From NCBI GenBank assembly GCA_003132025.1, contig PKWJ01000044.1:102826-150888 (forward strand): 48,063 nt of DNA, in the 5' to 3' direction. Origin of the DNA: Gammaproteobacteria bacterium (GTDB lineage Bacteria > Pseudomonadota > Gammaproteobacteria > Steroidobacterales > Steroidobacteraceae). The notes under the pieces are model-generated. The model was given only the letters and a program-made list of their open reading frames with translations. It ran no database searches and was not told where the DNA came from. Positions 33,534-42,206 of the stretch are shown here, in pieces (the first letter of the stretch is position 1; each line of letters begins with the position of its first letter). A program made the position numbers and the translations under genes.

Positions 33534-34739
33534 TCACACCAGGCTTAACTCCACCGGCTGTGTCTGGCGGAAGATGCGATCGCACTGGGTGGGCGAGAGC
33601 GACCAGAGCGAGCGGAACAGGCCACCAAGCACTGCACGGTAGTCGTTGAGCACCGGGTAGTCGCGGTCCTGGAACAACGTGGCGCGCTCCAGGCGCCGCT
33701 GTTCGCCTGCAATGAGGCCGCCGTGCAGCGCGCCGCCGAGCACCCAATAGACAGTACCGTGCCCATGATCGGTGCCGCGATCACCGTTTTCCCGGAACGT
33801 GCGGCCGAACTCGGACACTACCACCACCACCGTGTTGTTCCATTCCGGGCCCAGCGACTGTGCGAAAGCCTGCAGCCCGCGGCCCAGGCCGCTGAGATTA
33901 CTGGCCAGTGTCCCCTGCGCGCCGCCCTCGTTCACATGCGTGTCCCAGCCGCCGACGTCGATGAAGCCGATGCGGTAGGTGTCCCGCATCAGCTTGCCCA
34001 TGCGTTCGGCCTCAAGCTCGAAGCCCTTGGAGTTGATGGCGTCGCGGCCCGAGGCGAGCATCTCATCCGCCATGGCGTGAGCCACCTCCTGGCGCAGCTC
34101 CAGGCCGTTGGCGACTGCCGGTTGCAGCCTGTGACCGGCATACATGTCGGTCAGTATGCGTGCCTGACGTTGATCGAACGGCGGCTTGCCGAGATTCTTC
34201 AGCGACATGTTGGGCACTGGCGTGGCACCCTGGAATGACAGCGGCAATGCGTCGGTGAATGCGATCGCGGCGGGGCCGCTGCTCGCCGGCGACGTCAAGG
34301 CGTCGGACAGACGGGCCATGAACCCGGAGCGGTAATCGCGCGCACCACCGATGGGCTGACCCAGTTCGATACTATCCTGCGTCTCGAAATGACTGCGCGA
34401 CAGGTCATCGGTGCCGGCGAACGGTACGAACGCGACCTGCCGCTGCAGGTACATGGCGCCGATCGTGTCGCGTAGCGCCGGCGACAGTGCCCAGTCGCTA
34501 TCGAGCGCCAGGGCGCCGGTCGGCACCGCAACGTCCGGTCTGGCGATGGCAATCGTCGGTCGAGCCTCGTAGTAAAAGCTGCTGGTATAGGGAATCAGGA
34601 CGTTGGTCGAGTCGTAACCGCCGCGCAGGAATACCAGCAGAAAGCGCGCGCCGCCCGCCGGGGCTGCATACAGGCGGCTGGACACCCCGACGCCGGCCAG
34701 CGCGGCGGTACCGATTTGCAGCAGCTCACGGCGATTCAT
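33534..34739 (-). CDS. DUF1501 family Tat-exported protein
   Basis: 401 aa, alkaline-phosphatase/sulfatase-like fold family DUF1501. The N-terminus MNRRELLQIGTAALAG is a twin-arginine signal. RFLLVFLRGGYDSTNVLIPY, DVGGWDTHVNEGG, VVVVSEFGRTFRENGDRGTDHGHG and YWVLGG are conserved blocks with likely metal ligands (the Asp/His of GGWDTH and TDHGHG). The gene begins 6 bp after the DUF1800 stop. DUF1501 and DUF1800 genes are commonly paired; the joint function is unknown. Confidence 0.9.
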   Translation of the reverse strand: MNRRELLQIGTAALAGVGVSSRLYAAPAGGARFLLVFLRGGYDSTNVLIPYTSSFYYEARPTIAIARPDVAVPTGALALDSDWALSPALRDTIGAMYLQRQVAFVPFAGTDDLSRSHFETQDSIELGQPIGGARDYRSGFMARLSDALTSPASSGPAAIAFTDALPLSFQGATPVPNMSLKNLGKPPFDQRQARILTDMYAGHRLQPAVANGLELRQEVAHAMADEMLASGRDAINSKGFELEAERMGKLMRDTYRIGFIDVGGWDTHVNEGGAQGTLASNLSGLGRGLQAFAQSLGPEWNNTVVVVVSEFGRTFRENGDRGTDHGHGTVYWVLGGALHGGLIAGEQRRLERATLFQDRDYPVLNDYRAVLGGLFRSLWSLSPTQCDRIFRQTQPVELSLV

Positions 34740-34745
34740 AGGGGT

Positions 34746-36335
34746 TCACTCATAGTTGAAGTCCGGTGACGACAGCAGAAAAGTATTCCATTCCTGCTGC
34801 GAATTGGCGCGGTTGAGCGCAGTGCGCGTGCCCGCCGCCAGGAAGGGCTCGAGCGCTTCGAAATACAGGCGGTTCGAAAGCTGCGGAAAGCCGCTGCTGG
34901 TCGCGGTAGTGCCATCCTCCGGGTCGAACAGCCCGGCATTTCCCGAACCGATCGCGCGCGCAATCTCGAAGCGGCGGCTGATCTGACCGGGGCTGGCCCA
35001 GCTTAGTTCGCCCAGCGGGTAGCCGTCGGGCGTCGCGCGGTTATACGGTCCCTCGCCCAGGGCATTGAGCCAATTGAGCAACGGACGCGTGTTGCTGATC
35101 GGACGACCGTCGTACGCGAAGCGCACCGCCGATACGACATAGCGCGTCGGGTCCTTGAACTTGCCGCCAAGCGCGGCGTTGAATTCCGGCGCCAGGAACA
35201 TCGTGCGCAGCACCGCGGCGATGTCGCCGTCGCTGTGCTGGAAGGTCTGTGCCATCTTATCCACCAGCCGCGGCGGCGGATTGTCGGCCACGAAATACGA
35301 TGCCAGCTGATGCGAGATGAAGTGCGCGCACGCCGGCTGGCGGACGATCAGTGTTACGGCATTCTCGATTTCTCCAAGGCCCTTGCCGTCGATGGCGTGA
35401 CCCAGCAGTATCTTGTTGCCGAAGTCATGGCGTGCCGGATTGAACTCGAAGGCGCCGCGGCGCACATACAACGGCCGCCACTCCGGTTTGAGTTTGGGTG
35501 CATCGCCGGTGTTGATGCCCGCACCAGTGAGGATACGAGCCAGTTGCTGCACATCTTCCTGCGTATAGCCAGCTTCGACTCCGAGCGTGTGCAGTTCCAT
35601 CAGCTCGCGGGCGTAGTTCTCATTGAGGTGGCCGGCGGCATTCTGCTGATTGTCGAGGTATTGCAGCATCGCCGGATGCTCCAGGGTTGCCAGCACCAGC
35701 TCGCGGAAATGCCCGAACACGTGCGGACGAATCGCGTGCTCCTCATAGTCGCCGATCAGCCAGCGCAGATTGCCCTTGTACTGATGGACACTGAAATGGT
35801 TGAGCCAGAACCACACCATCTGCTCCTGCAATTGCGACGGTGAATAGAGCGCGCGCAGCAGATCGCGACGAATGGCCTGGTAGGCAAGTTTATTGCCGGC
35901 GTCATTCAGCACTTTCCGCGCCTGCTCCTTGTCGGCTCCGTCCGGCAGCGCGTTGATGCTCTTGTAGGCGGCCTGCACACCTGCCAGTTGCTGTACCACA
36001 TCGACGTGCGCGACTTCCATGACGTCGATCTGGCTCGCGATCGCATCGGGCAGGGCGTGGTCCGCGTCATCGAGCTGTCGCTCGAGCATGCGCTCGCGGC
36101 CGAATCGGCGGTAGTCAGCGACGATGCGCGTGTCGAGGCCGAAACTTAGCCGATCAATCCACAAGACATCCTCGCGGTGCAAGGTCAGCATGGGCGTGGC
36201 GCTCGCCGCGTTCTGTGCGTCGGCGGCGGTGCGCGGCGCCGGAGCGGCGCAGGCCGCCAGCGTAGCGGCGACTCCGACCAGGATCGGCGCTCGATGGCGC
36301 GCAAAGCGCCGAGGCTGGTAGGGCAGGTCGGTCAA
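34746..36335 (-). CDS. DUF1800 family lipoprotein
   Basis: 529 aa. The start is TTG 36335, with GGAG five bases upstream; the first residues lead to a lipobox LAAC (Cys about 28), so a lipid-anchored protein is predicted. WIDRLSFG, QEQMVWFWLNHFSVH, NENYARELMELHTLGV, YTQEDVQQLARILTG and ARHDFGNKILLG are DUF1800 signatures. Open frame extends further upstream but is unrelated. Pairs with the DUF1501 gene as a probable operon. Confidence 0.88.
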   Translation of the reverse strand: MTDLPYQPRRFARHRAPILVGVAATLAACAAPAPRTAADAQNAASATPMLTLHREDVLWIDRLSFGLDTRIVADYRRFGRERMLERQLDDADHALPDAIASQIDVMEVAHVDVVQQLAGVQAAYKSINALPDGADKEQARKVLNDAGNKLAYQAIRRDLLRALYSPSQLQEQMVWFWLNHFSVHQYKGNLRWLIGDYEEHAIRPHVFGHFRELVLATLEHPAMLQYLDNQQNAAGHLNENYARELMELHTLGVEAGYTQEDVQQLARILTGAGINTGDAPKLKPEWRPLYVRRGAFEFNPARHDFGNKILLGHAIDGKGLGEIENAVTLIVRQPACAHFISHQLASYFVADNPPPRLVDKMAQTFQHSDGDIAAVLRTMFLAPEFNAALGGKFKDPTRYVVSAVRFAYDGRPISNTRPLLNWLNALGEGPYNRATPDGYPLGELSWASPGQISRRFEIARAIGSGNAGLFDPEDGTTATSSGFPQLSNRLYFEALEPFLAAGTRTALNRANSQQEWNTFLLSSPDFNYE

Positions 36336-36673
36336 CTCATCTCCGCGCGAGCAGAAAAACCCGTGGTATCGTGCGGCGTTGCGGGTATTCAGGCGTCGCA
36401 GACGTTGCGCCTGCACTGGCCCGCTACCCGGGCGAGCTGCGCGTATGCATCCCCAACGGTGCGGGCAGCAATGCGTTGACAGACGGCGCAGTAAACAGCT
36501 GATGCCGGCATTGCTAGAAGAGTACGCCAAACATATTCGCCGCATCGGAGTTTGGGTGAGTGACCGAGATTGACCCCAAGCCATCGCCGGCCAATGGCTG
36601 CGATCGAGTTGCGAAAATGGGGCAGAAGGGGTGAAGTCGCACCTGGAAAGCGGCTACTCAAGTGCAAAGCTCC
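36336..36673. other. Intergenic gap at the left edge of the low-GC stretch
   Basis: 338 bp between the divergent DUF1800 and GNAT genes. A perfect TTGACA lies at 36476-36481 but no good -10 follows. At 36562-36583 a segment with TTGACCCCAAGCC resembles one at 38344-38365. No conserved open frame is seen. Composition drops from the GC-rich left flank toward the right. Confidence 0.5.
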
Positions 36674-37219
36674 ATGGACGACCTAAGTTTTTCGGTACGA
36701 GAGTTGGTACAAGGCGATGTCACCTTGGTCGCCGACTATTGGTCCCAAGCGGACCCTGACTATCTGATCGGATTAGGTGTGGACCTGAGCAAGCTTCCGT
36801 CACGGGACGATTTCTTCAAGGTACTTACCGAGCAGCTCAAGCTACCGCTGAAGCTTCGCCAATCGTATTGCACGATCTGGCAGCAAGATAGCCAAGCCAT
36901 CGGCCATTGCAACGTGAACAAACTTGTGTTTGGACAAGAAGCCTACATGCATCTGCACCTTTGGCGCCGTGAACGGCGCTATCAAGGTCTTGGAGTATCC
37001 CTGGTGCGGCAATCGTCGAAGCTATTCTTCGATCGACTGGAACTCCAGGACCTGTACTGTGAGCCATTCGCACTGAACCCTGCGCCCAACGCCGTGCTCG
37101 CCAAGGTGGGTTTCACTTTCGTGAAAAAGTACCTGACTGTTCCCGGTTTTATCAATTTTGAGCAAGAGGTCAATCGATGGCACATGAGCCGTGAGCACTT
37201 TGCAAAGCTTGTTTCCTGA
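36674..37219 (+). CDS. GNAT-like acetyltransferase
   Basis: 181 aa from ATG 36674; GTG 36662 is an alternative start. VRELVQGDVTLVADYW is the N-terminal substrate strand, IGHCNVNKLVFGQEAYMHLHLWRRERRYQGLGVSLVRQS is the central acetyl-CoA region and EPFALNPAPNAVLAKVGFTFVKKYL is the C-terminal motif with the usual Asn-Pro. The glycine pattern (RYQGLG) fits RimJ/RimL-type enzymes. Base composition is clearly less GC-rich than its neighbours, suggesting transfer. Confidence 0.75.
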   Translation: MDDLSFSVRELVQGDVTLVADYWSQADPDYLIGLGVDLSKLPSRDDFFKVLTEQLKLPLKLRQSYCTIWQQDSQAIGHCNVNKLVFGQEAYMHLHLWRRERRYQGLGVSLVRQSSKLFFDRLELQDLYCEPFALNPAPNAVLAKVGFTFVKKYLTVPGFINFEQEVNRWHMSREHFAKLVS

Positions 37220-37381
37220 ATTGCTCGCCAGGCGCGCTACCTGTTGTTACTGGTCGCCGGCTAACTGACGCTTTATGACCCCGAGCTGACCGTCGCCAAC
37301 GTCAGCTATAGGGAACCCTGATTATAGAGCGCACCAGCACCTGCTCAGAACTGCGACCTTTAGCTCCTCGCTGTAATCTCA

Positions 37382-38257
37382 CTAGTTAAGAAGCTTCTGT
37401 AGCCAATCTACCACCTCCGCTGCGAGTGCGATTCGGTGATCCTGAAAGCTATGATCACTTGGTAAAGTGACAGCAGTGACCTTGCCCCCGTCGCGGGTCA
37501 CAGCTTCAGCCAGTTGGCGGTTTTCTTCTCCACCTGCCTTCGATGCCCCAATCACCAGGAGGGGACACCGCGTCAGGTCCTTGGCCCACGATAGGAAATT
37601 CCAGTCTGTGCGATGTGCCAAAACTTCCGCGGCAGTACTCATCGCCGTCGCTCCATGTAGTGAATTGCCAATGTCATCGAATTCCTTTTTGACCAATGCC
37701 GCACGCGCGGGCCCACTTACTTTGGCAAACTCTTCACCAGTATTTCCAACATTCCAGGCGTCGATAAGAAAAACTCCAAGAAGGTGCTCGTCAGTACGCG
37801 CATGCGAGGCGCTTGCGAAGCCACCCATACTGTGTCCGCCAAGAACGATGCGACGCGTGTCGATTCCGAATTTCTCAGCTATGTCCGATCGCCGCACAAA
37901 CGTGACGGCGGCATCCGCGTCCTCTAAAACATTGTGAATCGAAAAGATTCCCGGGCTGCCCCAGGCCCCGCGGTAATGCAAAGTCAGCACATTCCAGCCT
38001 GCACGTCGGATGGCCTGCGCCAAATCAAGGTTTTGCTCGTTGCCGGGAAAACCGTGTAGAAGCACAACGGTCGGGTGGGGTCCGACATCCCCTGCGAGAT
38101 AGAACAGGGCGTTCATACCCATCCCATGGCTGGGTACGAGGACTTGCGCCGAGTGGGGCGGATGCACGGGATCTGGTGCCGGGTCGCTTATGACGGACGA
38201 TGGAATTGGATTGCCCCCTTCGTCCGCGTGTGTCGCGCCGATCAGCGCGAACGTCAT
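37382..38257 (-). CDS. Alpha/beta hydrolase
   Basis: 291 aa from ATG 38257. The oxyanion motif HGFPGNEQN, nucleophile elbow GGHSMGG (Ser143), a later Asp and DHSF (His) give a plausible triad for a dienelactone-hydrolase-like or prolyl-oligopeptidase-like esterase. The N-terminus TFALIGATHADEGG looks like the second half of a signal peptide whose first half is in another frame from ATG 38285. Lower GC than the window average. No recognised substrate. Confidence 0.82.
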   Translation of the reverse strand: MTFALIGATHADEGGNPIPSSVISDPAPDPVHPPHSAQVLVPSHGMGMNALFYLAGDVGPHPTVVLLHGFPGNEQNLDLAQAIRRAGWNVLTLHYRGAWGSPGIFSIHNVLEDADAAVTFVRRSDIAEKFGIDTRRIVLGGHSMGGFASASHARTDEHLLGVFLIDAWNVGNTGEEFAKVSGPARAALVKKEFDDIGNSLHGATAMSTAAEVLAHRTDWNFLSWAKDLTRCPLLVIGASKAGGEENRQLAEAVTRDGGKVTAVTLPSDHSFQDHRIALAAEVVDWLQKLLN

Positions 38258-38267
38258 CAGTGCCCCT

Positions 38268-38272
38268 AAAAA
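38268..38272 (-). other. Homopolymer T5 (coding strand) with likely frameshift in a signal peptide
   Basis: From ATG 38285 the coding strand runs in frame up to a run of five T. Removing one T joins MKIFLL to GALMTFALIGATHADEGG, a textbook signal peptide continuing into the hydrolase. With five T the frame closes and translation must begin at ATG 38257. Confidence 0.6.
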
Positions 38273-38291
38273 GAAAGATTTTCATCTCAAG

Positions 38292-38295
38292 CTCC
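38292..38295 (-). promoter_or_regulatory. Shine-Dalgarno site for the upstream ATG 38285
   Basis: GGAG lies six bases before ATG 38285, an ideal spacing. The downstream ATG 38257 also has AGGGG five bases ahead, so the sequence does not decide which is used; the first is the start expected for the complete signal peptide. Confidence 0.55.
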
Positions 38296-38318
38296 GGGAT
38301 TCAGATTTACCGTGACTT

Positions 38319-38376
38319 CTCGTGTCGGTAATATATGGCTAAAGACTGAAATTGACCCGAAGCCGCCCGACACGAG
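38319..38376. repeat. 10-bp inverted repeat around a shared intergenic motif
   Basis: CTCGTGTCGG (38319-38328) and CCGACACGAG (38367-38376) are perfect inverted repeats with a 38-base spacer. The spacer contains TTGACCCGAAGCC, which resembles 36562-36583 and, in part, TGACCCCGAGC near 37275. It lies in the leader of the alpha/beta hydrolase gene. Confidence 0.6.
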
Positions 38377-38475
38377 CGGCGGCTATCGGGAAGGCCAATA
38401 AAAGTGACGATGCCTACCAGGCAGGTCACGACTCCATGCAGATATTCGTCGGCATCATCCTGTTGGTCCAAAGAC

Positions 38476-40164
38476 TCATTTCGTCTTTCCGCCTATGAGT
38501 CCGGCGGCCTCGAGACCTTTGCAATTATGGTCTGCCGCGAACGCACCGGACATGCGCGGATTGTTCTGCAATTCAAGTATCGCCGGATTGTGCGCGTCAA
38601 ATTGCAACCACGCCGGCCGTTGCTCACCGTTTGGATCTCCGGTCCGAGCAAAGGACGCCCAGTAGGCGCGAATAGTTTTCGAAAGCGTCGCCCCACGCCC
38701 GGACAACGGTGCGTAAACTTCGTCGCTGTCGAAAACATAGGATTCTTCCGATGTGTGGTAAGGCGCATTGGGTAACTCGGTGATCGACGGCAGAGGCTCT
38801 TTTTGGACTGGGTCCGGTTCGGAGAACTCGTAGCCATATACCTGTGTAAACGCACTCAATTCACGCCGCACAAGGTCGGCCGGACAAGCGAAACCCAAGT
38901 CGGTTACAAGGCGACTGTCGGCGGCAGCTGGACTCGAAAAACGCTCTACTGGGTAGAGCTCAAGAACTTTCGCGGGATTTGGCCAATGTGCCGCGACATG
39001 GGCGCGGTAGTCGTCAGCGTTGAGACGGCGGCCCAGCGATTTCTCCAAAAGCGCCGACATGAAATGCCCTTCCTCTGCATTCGACCCGATGAGGACCGGG
39101 ACACGATTGAAGTGGCCCGAGTGAAATGCTGCGAAGGGATCACGCGGAAGCAGCCCAGGATTTTCGACCCGCATGTAGCTATTGAAAGGCCCTAGAAATG
39201 CGGAAACTGGCGCAGCGCGCAGGCAGGCCGCCACATCCTTAGCCTCGGCACAGCCCACGGCCGGCAGCACGGCGTCGTGCGTGTAGTGTTGAGCGTCGGA
39301 GCGCGACAGGAGTTGTGGCGCGGACCGCCACTGCTCATTGTCTCCGCCGTTCAGGCCAGTCGGACGCACGACCGGTTCGGCATCTCCCTCGCTCTCCACG
39401 ATGGCCCGCTGGAAAAGCCCTTTGGAGCGTGGCGAGGCGAGCAATGCGAGCACGGAGGCGCCGCCCGCCGATTCTCCCATCACAGTAACGGTCGCTGGAT
39501 TGCCGCCGAAACGCGCAATGTTACTTTTGACCCACCGTAGTGCCGCTTGCTGGTCTAGCAACCAATAATCACCTGATCGGTGTGTTCCATCCGGTGCGTC
39601 CAGCGATGTGGAAACCAAAGAGCCCAAAAGCCCGAGGCGATAATTGATGGTGACGAACACGATGCCATTGTCATGTGCAAGGTGGAAGCCGCTGAAGTAA
39701 GGCGAGCCTCCATAACCTGAAATTCCGCTCCCGTGGATCCACACCATCACGGGCAGCTTGGCGTCGGCGCGACTCGCCGGCGCCCAGACATTCAGGTAAA
39801 GGCAATCCTCGTCCGCGCTTATCTTTCCGATCGCGGACCGGTGCGACTGCGGACAGGCAGGCGACTCCCCCGTCGCGTCCAAAACCCCCGTCCATGGCGT
39901 GAGCGGCAGTGGCGGCCGGAACCGATTGGGTCCCACCGGTGGTGCGGCGTAGGGGACTGCCGTGAATACGTTAACACCGTCGTGCTCGACGCCCTGCACG
40001 GGTCCTGCCGCGGTGCGCACAACGGGATGTTCTGAAGAGACTTCGCTTGCTGTAGCGGCAGCGGGCCAGATCGTTAGTGCGCTGACAAGCATTACCAGGA
40101 GCGAGTCCGACACTGCATCGCGCCAACAACTTCTGCGCGTCACGCTCAATCTCCGCTCTCCCAT
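38476..40164 (-). CDS. Type-B carboxylesterase
   Basis: 562 aa secreted esterase of the carboxylesterase/lipase family. A signal peptide (SLLVMLVSALTIWPAAATA) is followed by FTAVPYAAPPVGPNRFRPP, EDCLYLNVWAP, WIHGSG and the nucleophile motif MGESAGGASV (Ser232). IGSNAEEGHF carries the probable acid and NAPYHTSEESYVF the histidine. Lengths and motifs match bacterial members such as p-nitrobenzyl esterase. ATG 40164 is used; the open frame extends to 40239. Lower GC than the window average. Confidence 0.9.
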   Translation of the reverse strand: MGERRLSVTRRSCWRDAVSDSLLVMLVSALTIWPAAATASEVSSEHPVVRTAAGPVQGVEHDGVNVFTAVPYAAPPVGPNRFRPPLPLTPWTGVLDATGESPACPQSHRSAIGKISADEDCLYLNVWAPASRADAKLPVMVWIHGSGISGYGGSPYFSGFHLAHDNGIVFVTINYRLGLLGSLVSTSLDAPDGTHRSGDYWLLDQQAALRWVKSNIARFGGNPATVTVMGESAGGASVLALLASPRSKGLFQRAIVESEGDAEPVVRPTGLNGGDNEQWRSAPQLLSRSDAQHYTHDAVLPAVGCAEAKDVAACLRAAPVSAFLGPFNSYMRVENPGLLPRDPFAAFHSGHFNRVPVLIGSNAEEGHFMSALLEKSLGRRLNADDYRAHVAAHWPNPAKVLELYPVERFSSPAAADSRLVTDLGFACPADLVRRELSAFTQVYGYEFSEPDPVQKEPLPSITELPNAPYHTSEESYVFDSDEVYAPLSGRGATLSKTIRAYWASFARTGDPNGEQRPAWLQFDAHNPAILELQNNPRMSGAFAADHNCKGLEAAGLIGGKTK

Positions 40165-40538
40165 CCCCGCGAGGACCGTCGAGACCAACTCGGCTCGAGG
40201 CGGTCGGAATGCACAGGGCTCTTCGTTCGTAGCCAACAAGCGTACCCCATGAGGCGAACGGGTGCTTTATTGCCGTGATTTCGCCCGGTCGAGTGTCTAA
40301 AACTGGCCGAATGTCGTCTGTCACTTCCTACCGCCGGCTGCGCGCAGTCCGCTCAGGGCACCCGAAATGTCATTTGGTTTACCGTCGGCATCCACACAGA
40401 GACGGGGACTTCCTGATCAGCGGTGGGAAATGCGGGCCGGTGCGACGCGATAAAGATTGCCGCGTCGATACCACCACCCCTGCAACGCGGTAAACTTTAG
40501 CGCATAGCCGCCGCCGGCGGCTACTGATAGGTGAGCTC
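40165..40538. other. Intergenic gap at the right edge of the low-GC stretch
   Basis: 374 bp between the divergent carboxylesterase and GFA genes. A short GCCGCC-GCC-GGCGGC hairpin lies at 40507-40521, just before the GFA gene. No conserved open frame, RNA gene or repeat is recognised. Confidence 0.5.
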
Positions 40539-40943
40539 ATGTCAGCGATGATCCGCCATACCGGGGGCTGCCATTGCGGCCGCGTTCGCTTCGAAATCCA
40601 GGCGCCCGCGCACATCGAAGTCTCGGACTGTAACTGCTCGATCTGCGCCAAATCGGGTTATCTGCACCTGACGGTGCCGCAGTCGCGCTTCCGGCTGCTG
40701 TCGGGCAGCGAATGCCTGACCAGCTATCAGTTCAATACCGGCACCGCGCGTCATCTGTTCTGCTCGGTCTGCGGCGTCAAGTCGTTCTATGTGCCGCGCT
40801 CGCATCCGGACGGCTATAGCGTCAATGCACGCTGCCTCGATGACGGCACCGTGACTGGCATGCAGGTCGAGCGCATCGACGGCAGGAACTGGGAGCAACA
40901 GTTTCCCGAGGGGCGCGGCCGGCCGTTCGAGGAGCTGCGATGA
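40539..40943 (+). CDS. GFA family zinc protein (second copy)
   Basis: 134 aa, CENP-V/GFA domain. The zinc cysteines are CHCGRVRFE, CNCSICAKSGYLH and FCSVCGVKSFY. The C-terminal VNARCLDDGTVTG is typical of the family. It differs strongly from the copy at 24.8 kb and is not a recent duplicate. The stop overlaps the GST start as ATGA; pairing with a GST suits a glutathione-linked role, which is inference. Confidence 0.88.
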   Translation: MSAMIRHTGGCHCGRVRFEIQAPAHIEVSDCNCSICAKSGYLHLTVPQSRFRLLSGSECLTSYQFNTGTARHLFCSVCGVKSFYVPRSHPDGYSVNARCLDDGTVTGMQVERIDGRNWEQQFPEGRGRPFEELR

Positions 40944-41554
40944 GCCAACCACGCGTGTACGGCATGTCGACCTCGGGCAACTGCTACAAGGTGCGGTTAC
41001 TGCTGGAGCAGCTGCAGCAGGCCTATGAATGGATCGAAATCGACGTGCGTACCGGGCTCACACGCCAGTCGGAGTTCCTGGGCAGGAATCCGAACGGACG
41101 CGTGCCGACGCTGGAATATGAGCCGGGAAAATACCTGGCGGAATCCGACGCGATACTGGTGTACCTGGCTGAAGGCTCGGCTTTCTGGCCGCAACAGCGG
41201 CTGCAGCGCGCCCAGGCGCTGCAGTGGATGTTCTTCGAGCAGTACAGTCACGAGCCCTACATCGCAGTGGCGCGCTTCATCTGCCTCATGCTGCCCGCGC
41301 AGCATGAGCGGCGTGCCGACCTGCCGCGGCTGCACGAGCGCGGCCATCAGGCGCTGGCGGTAATGGAGCAGCATCTGGCGCGCGAGCGGTTCTTCGTCGG
41401 CGATAGCTATTCGATCGCCGACATTGCGCTCTATGCCTATACGCATGCTGCCGCCGACGGTGGCTTCGAACTGCAACGCTTCCCGGCGGTGAACGCCTGG
41501 ATTGCGCGCGTGGAGAGCCAACCGCATTTCGTGCCGATGCCGCTCGTCAATTGA
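40940..41554 (+). CDS. Glutathione S-transferase
   Basis: 204 aa. The N-terminal thioredoxin-like domain reads MSTSGNCYKVRLLLEQL with the catalytic Ser/Cys region, and NPNGRVPTLEYEPGKYLAESDAILVYLAEG with the cis-Pro and the Glu-Ser glutathione-binding motif. The C-terminal helical domain has FFVGDSYSIADIALYAYTH, the usual N-capping box. It is translationally coupled to the GFA gene and converges with the LysE-type gene. Confidence 0.92.
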   Translation: MSQPRVYGMSTSGNCYKVRLLLEQLQQAYEWIEIDVRTGLTRQSEFLGRNPNGRVPTLEYEPGKYLAESDAILVYLAEGSAFWPQQRLQRAQALQWMFFEQYSHEPYIAVARFICLMLPAQHERRADLPRLHERGHQALAVMEQHLARERFFVGDSYSIADIALYAYTHAAADGGFELQRFPAVNAWIARVESQPHFVPMPLVN

Positions 41555-41585
41555 ACGGGGCGTCCGGGGCCGGCGTTTACCCGTG

Positions 41586-42206
41586 CTACGCGATGGCGAA
41601 CAGGCCGGCGGCAATGGCATAGCAGCCGAAGGCGGCGATGATCGCGCCGCACACCCGGTTGATGGTGCGCATCATTGCGGTCCCGATGCGGCGCCGCGCC
41701 CGGGCCGCGACTGCGCACAGCAGCAACCACCAGAGCGCGGAACCGGCGAACACGCCGCCGACCAGCACGGCCGCGGCCGAATAGTTCGCCGCCTCGGCCA
41801 GCCCTAAGCCGGCAAACACGGCCGCGAATGACATGATGGTCATCGGATTGGCCAGGGTCAGCAGCAGCGTCGAACTGTAGGCCGACAACGCGCCACACGC
41901 TGGCGTGGCGGCCTGGTTGTCATCCCTGGCGGTGATGGTTCGAACGCCAAGGTAAACCAGGAACAACCCGCCGAGCAGCCCGAACCAGGGCTTCTCTGCC
42001 ACCAGCCAGCGCGCCACGGCGGTCATCGCAAATCCACCGACCAGCGCATAGGCGGCATCCGCACTCGCCGCACCCAGGCCGCAGATGAAGCCGGCGCGCA
42101 CCCCGTCGGCAATGGCGCGGCGAATGCACAGCAGGCCGATCGGGCCGACCGGTGCGGCAATCGAGAAGCCGATCGTCACACCCTTGAGCAGCAGCTGCGT
42201 GATCAA
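41586..42206 (-). CDS. LysE/RhtB family amino-acid exporter
   Basis: 206-aa inner-membrane protein with about six transmembrane segments. GFSIAAPVGPIGLLCIRRAIADGVRAGFICGLGAASADAAYALVG is the LysE family signature, and LTLANPMTIMSFAAVFAG the second conserved helix. The stop side faces the GST gene, and the start overlaps the asd stop as ATGA. Adjacency to asd, the branch point to lysine, threonine and methionine, suggests export of an amino acid of that family; that is inference. Confidence 0.92.
   Translation of the reverse strand: MITQLLLKGVTIGFSIAAPVGPIGLLCIRRAIADGVRAGFICGLGAASADAAYALVGGFAMTAVARWLVAEKPWFGLLGGLFLVYLGVRTITARDDNQAATPACGALSAYSSTLLLTLANPMTIMSFAAVFAGLGLAEAANYSAAAVLVGGVFAGSALWWLLLCAVAARARRRIGTAMMRTINRVCGAIIAAFGCYAIAAGLFAIA

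Noticed and set aside
36560-40530. Integron cassette array
   Set aside because: Lower GC and a GNAT gene suggested cassettes, but genes point in both directions and no pair of attC core sites (RYYYAAC/GTTRRRY) with proper spacing was found.
40539-40943. Recent duplication of the GFA gene at 24.8 kb
   Set aside because: The two proteins share only the cysteine framework and general fold motifs; the rest differs throughout.
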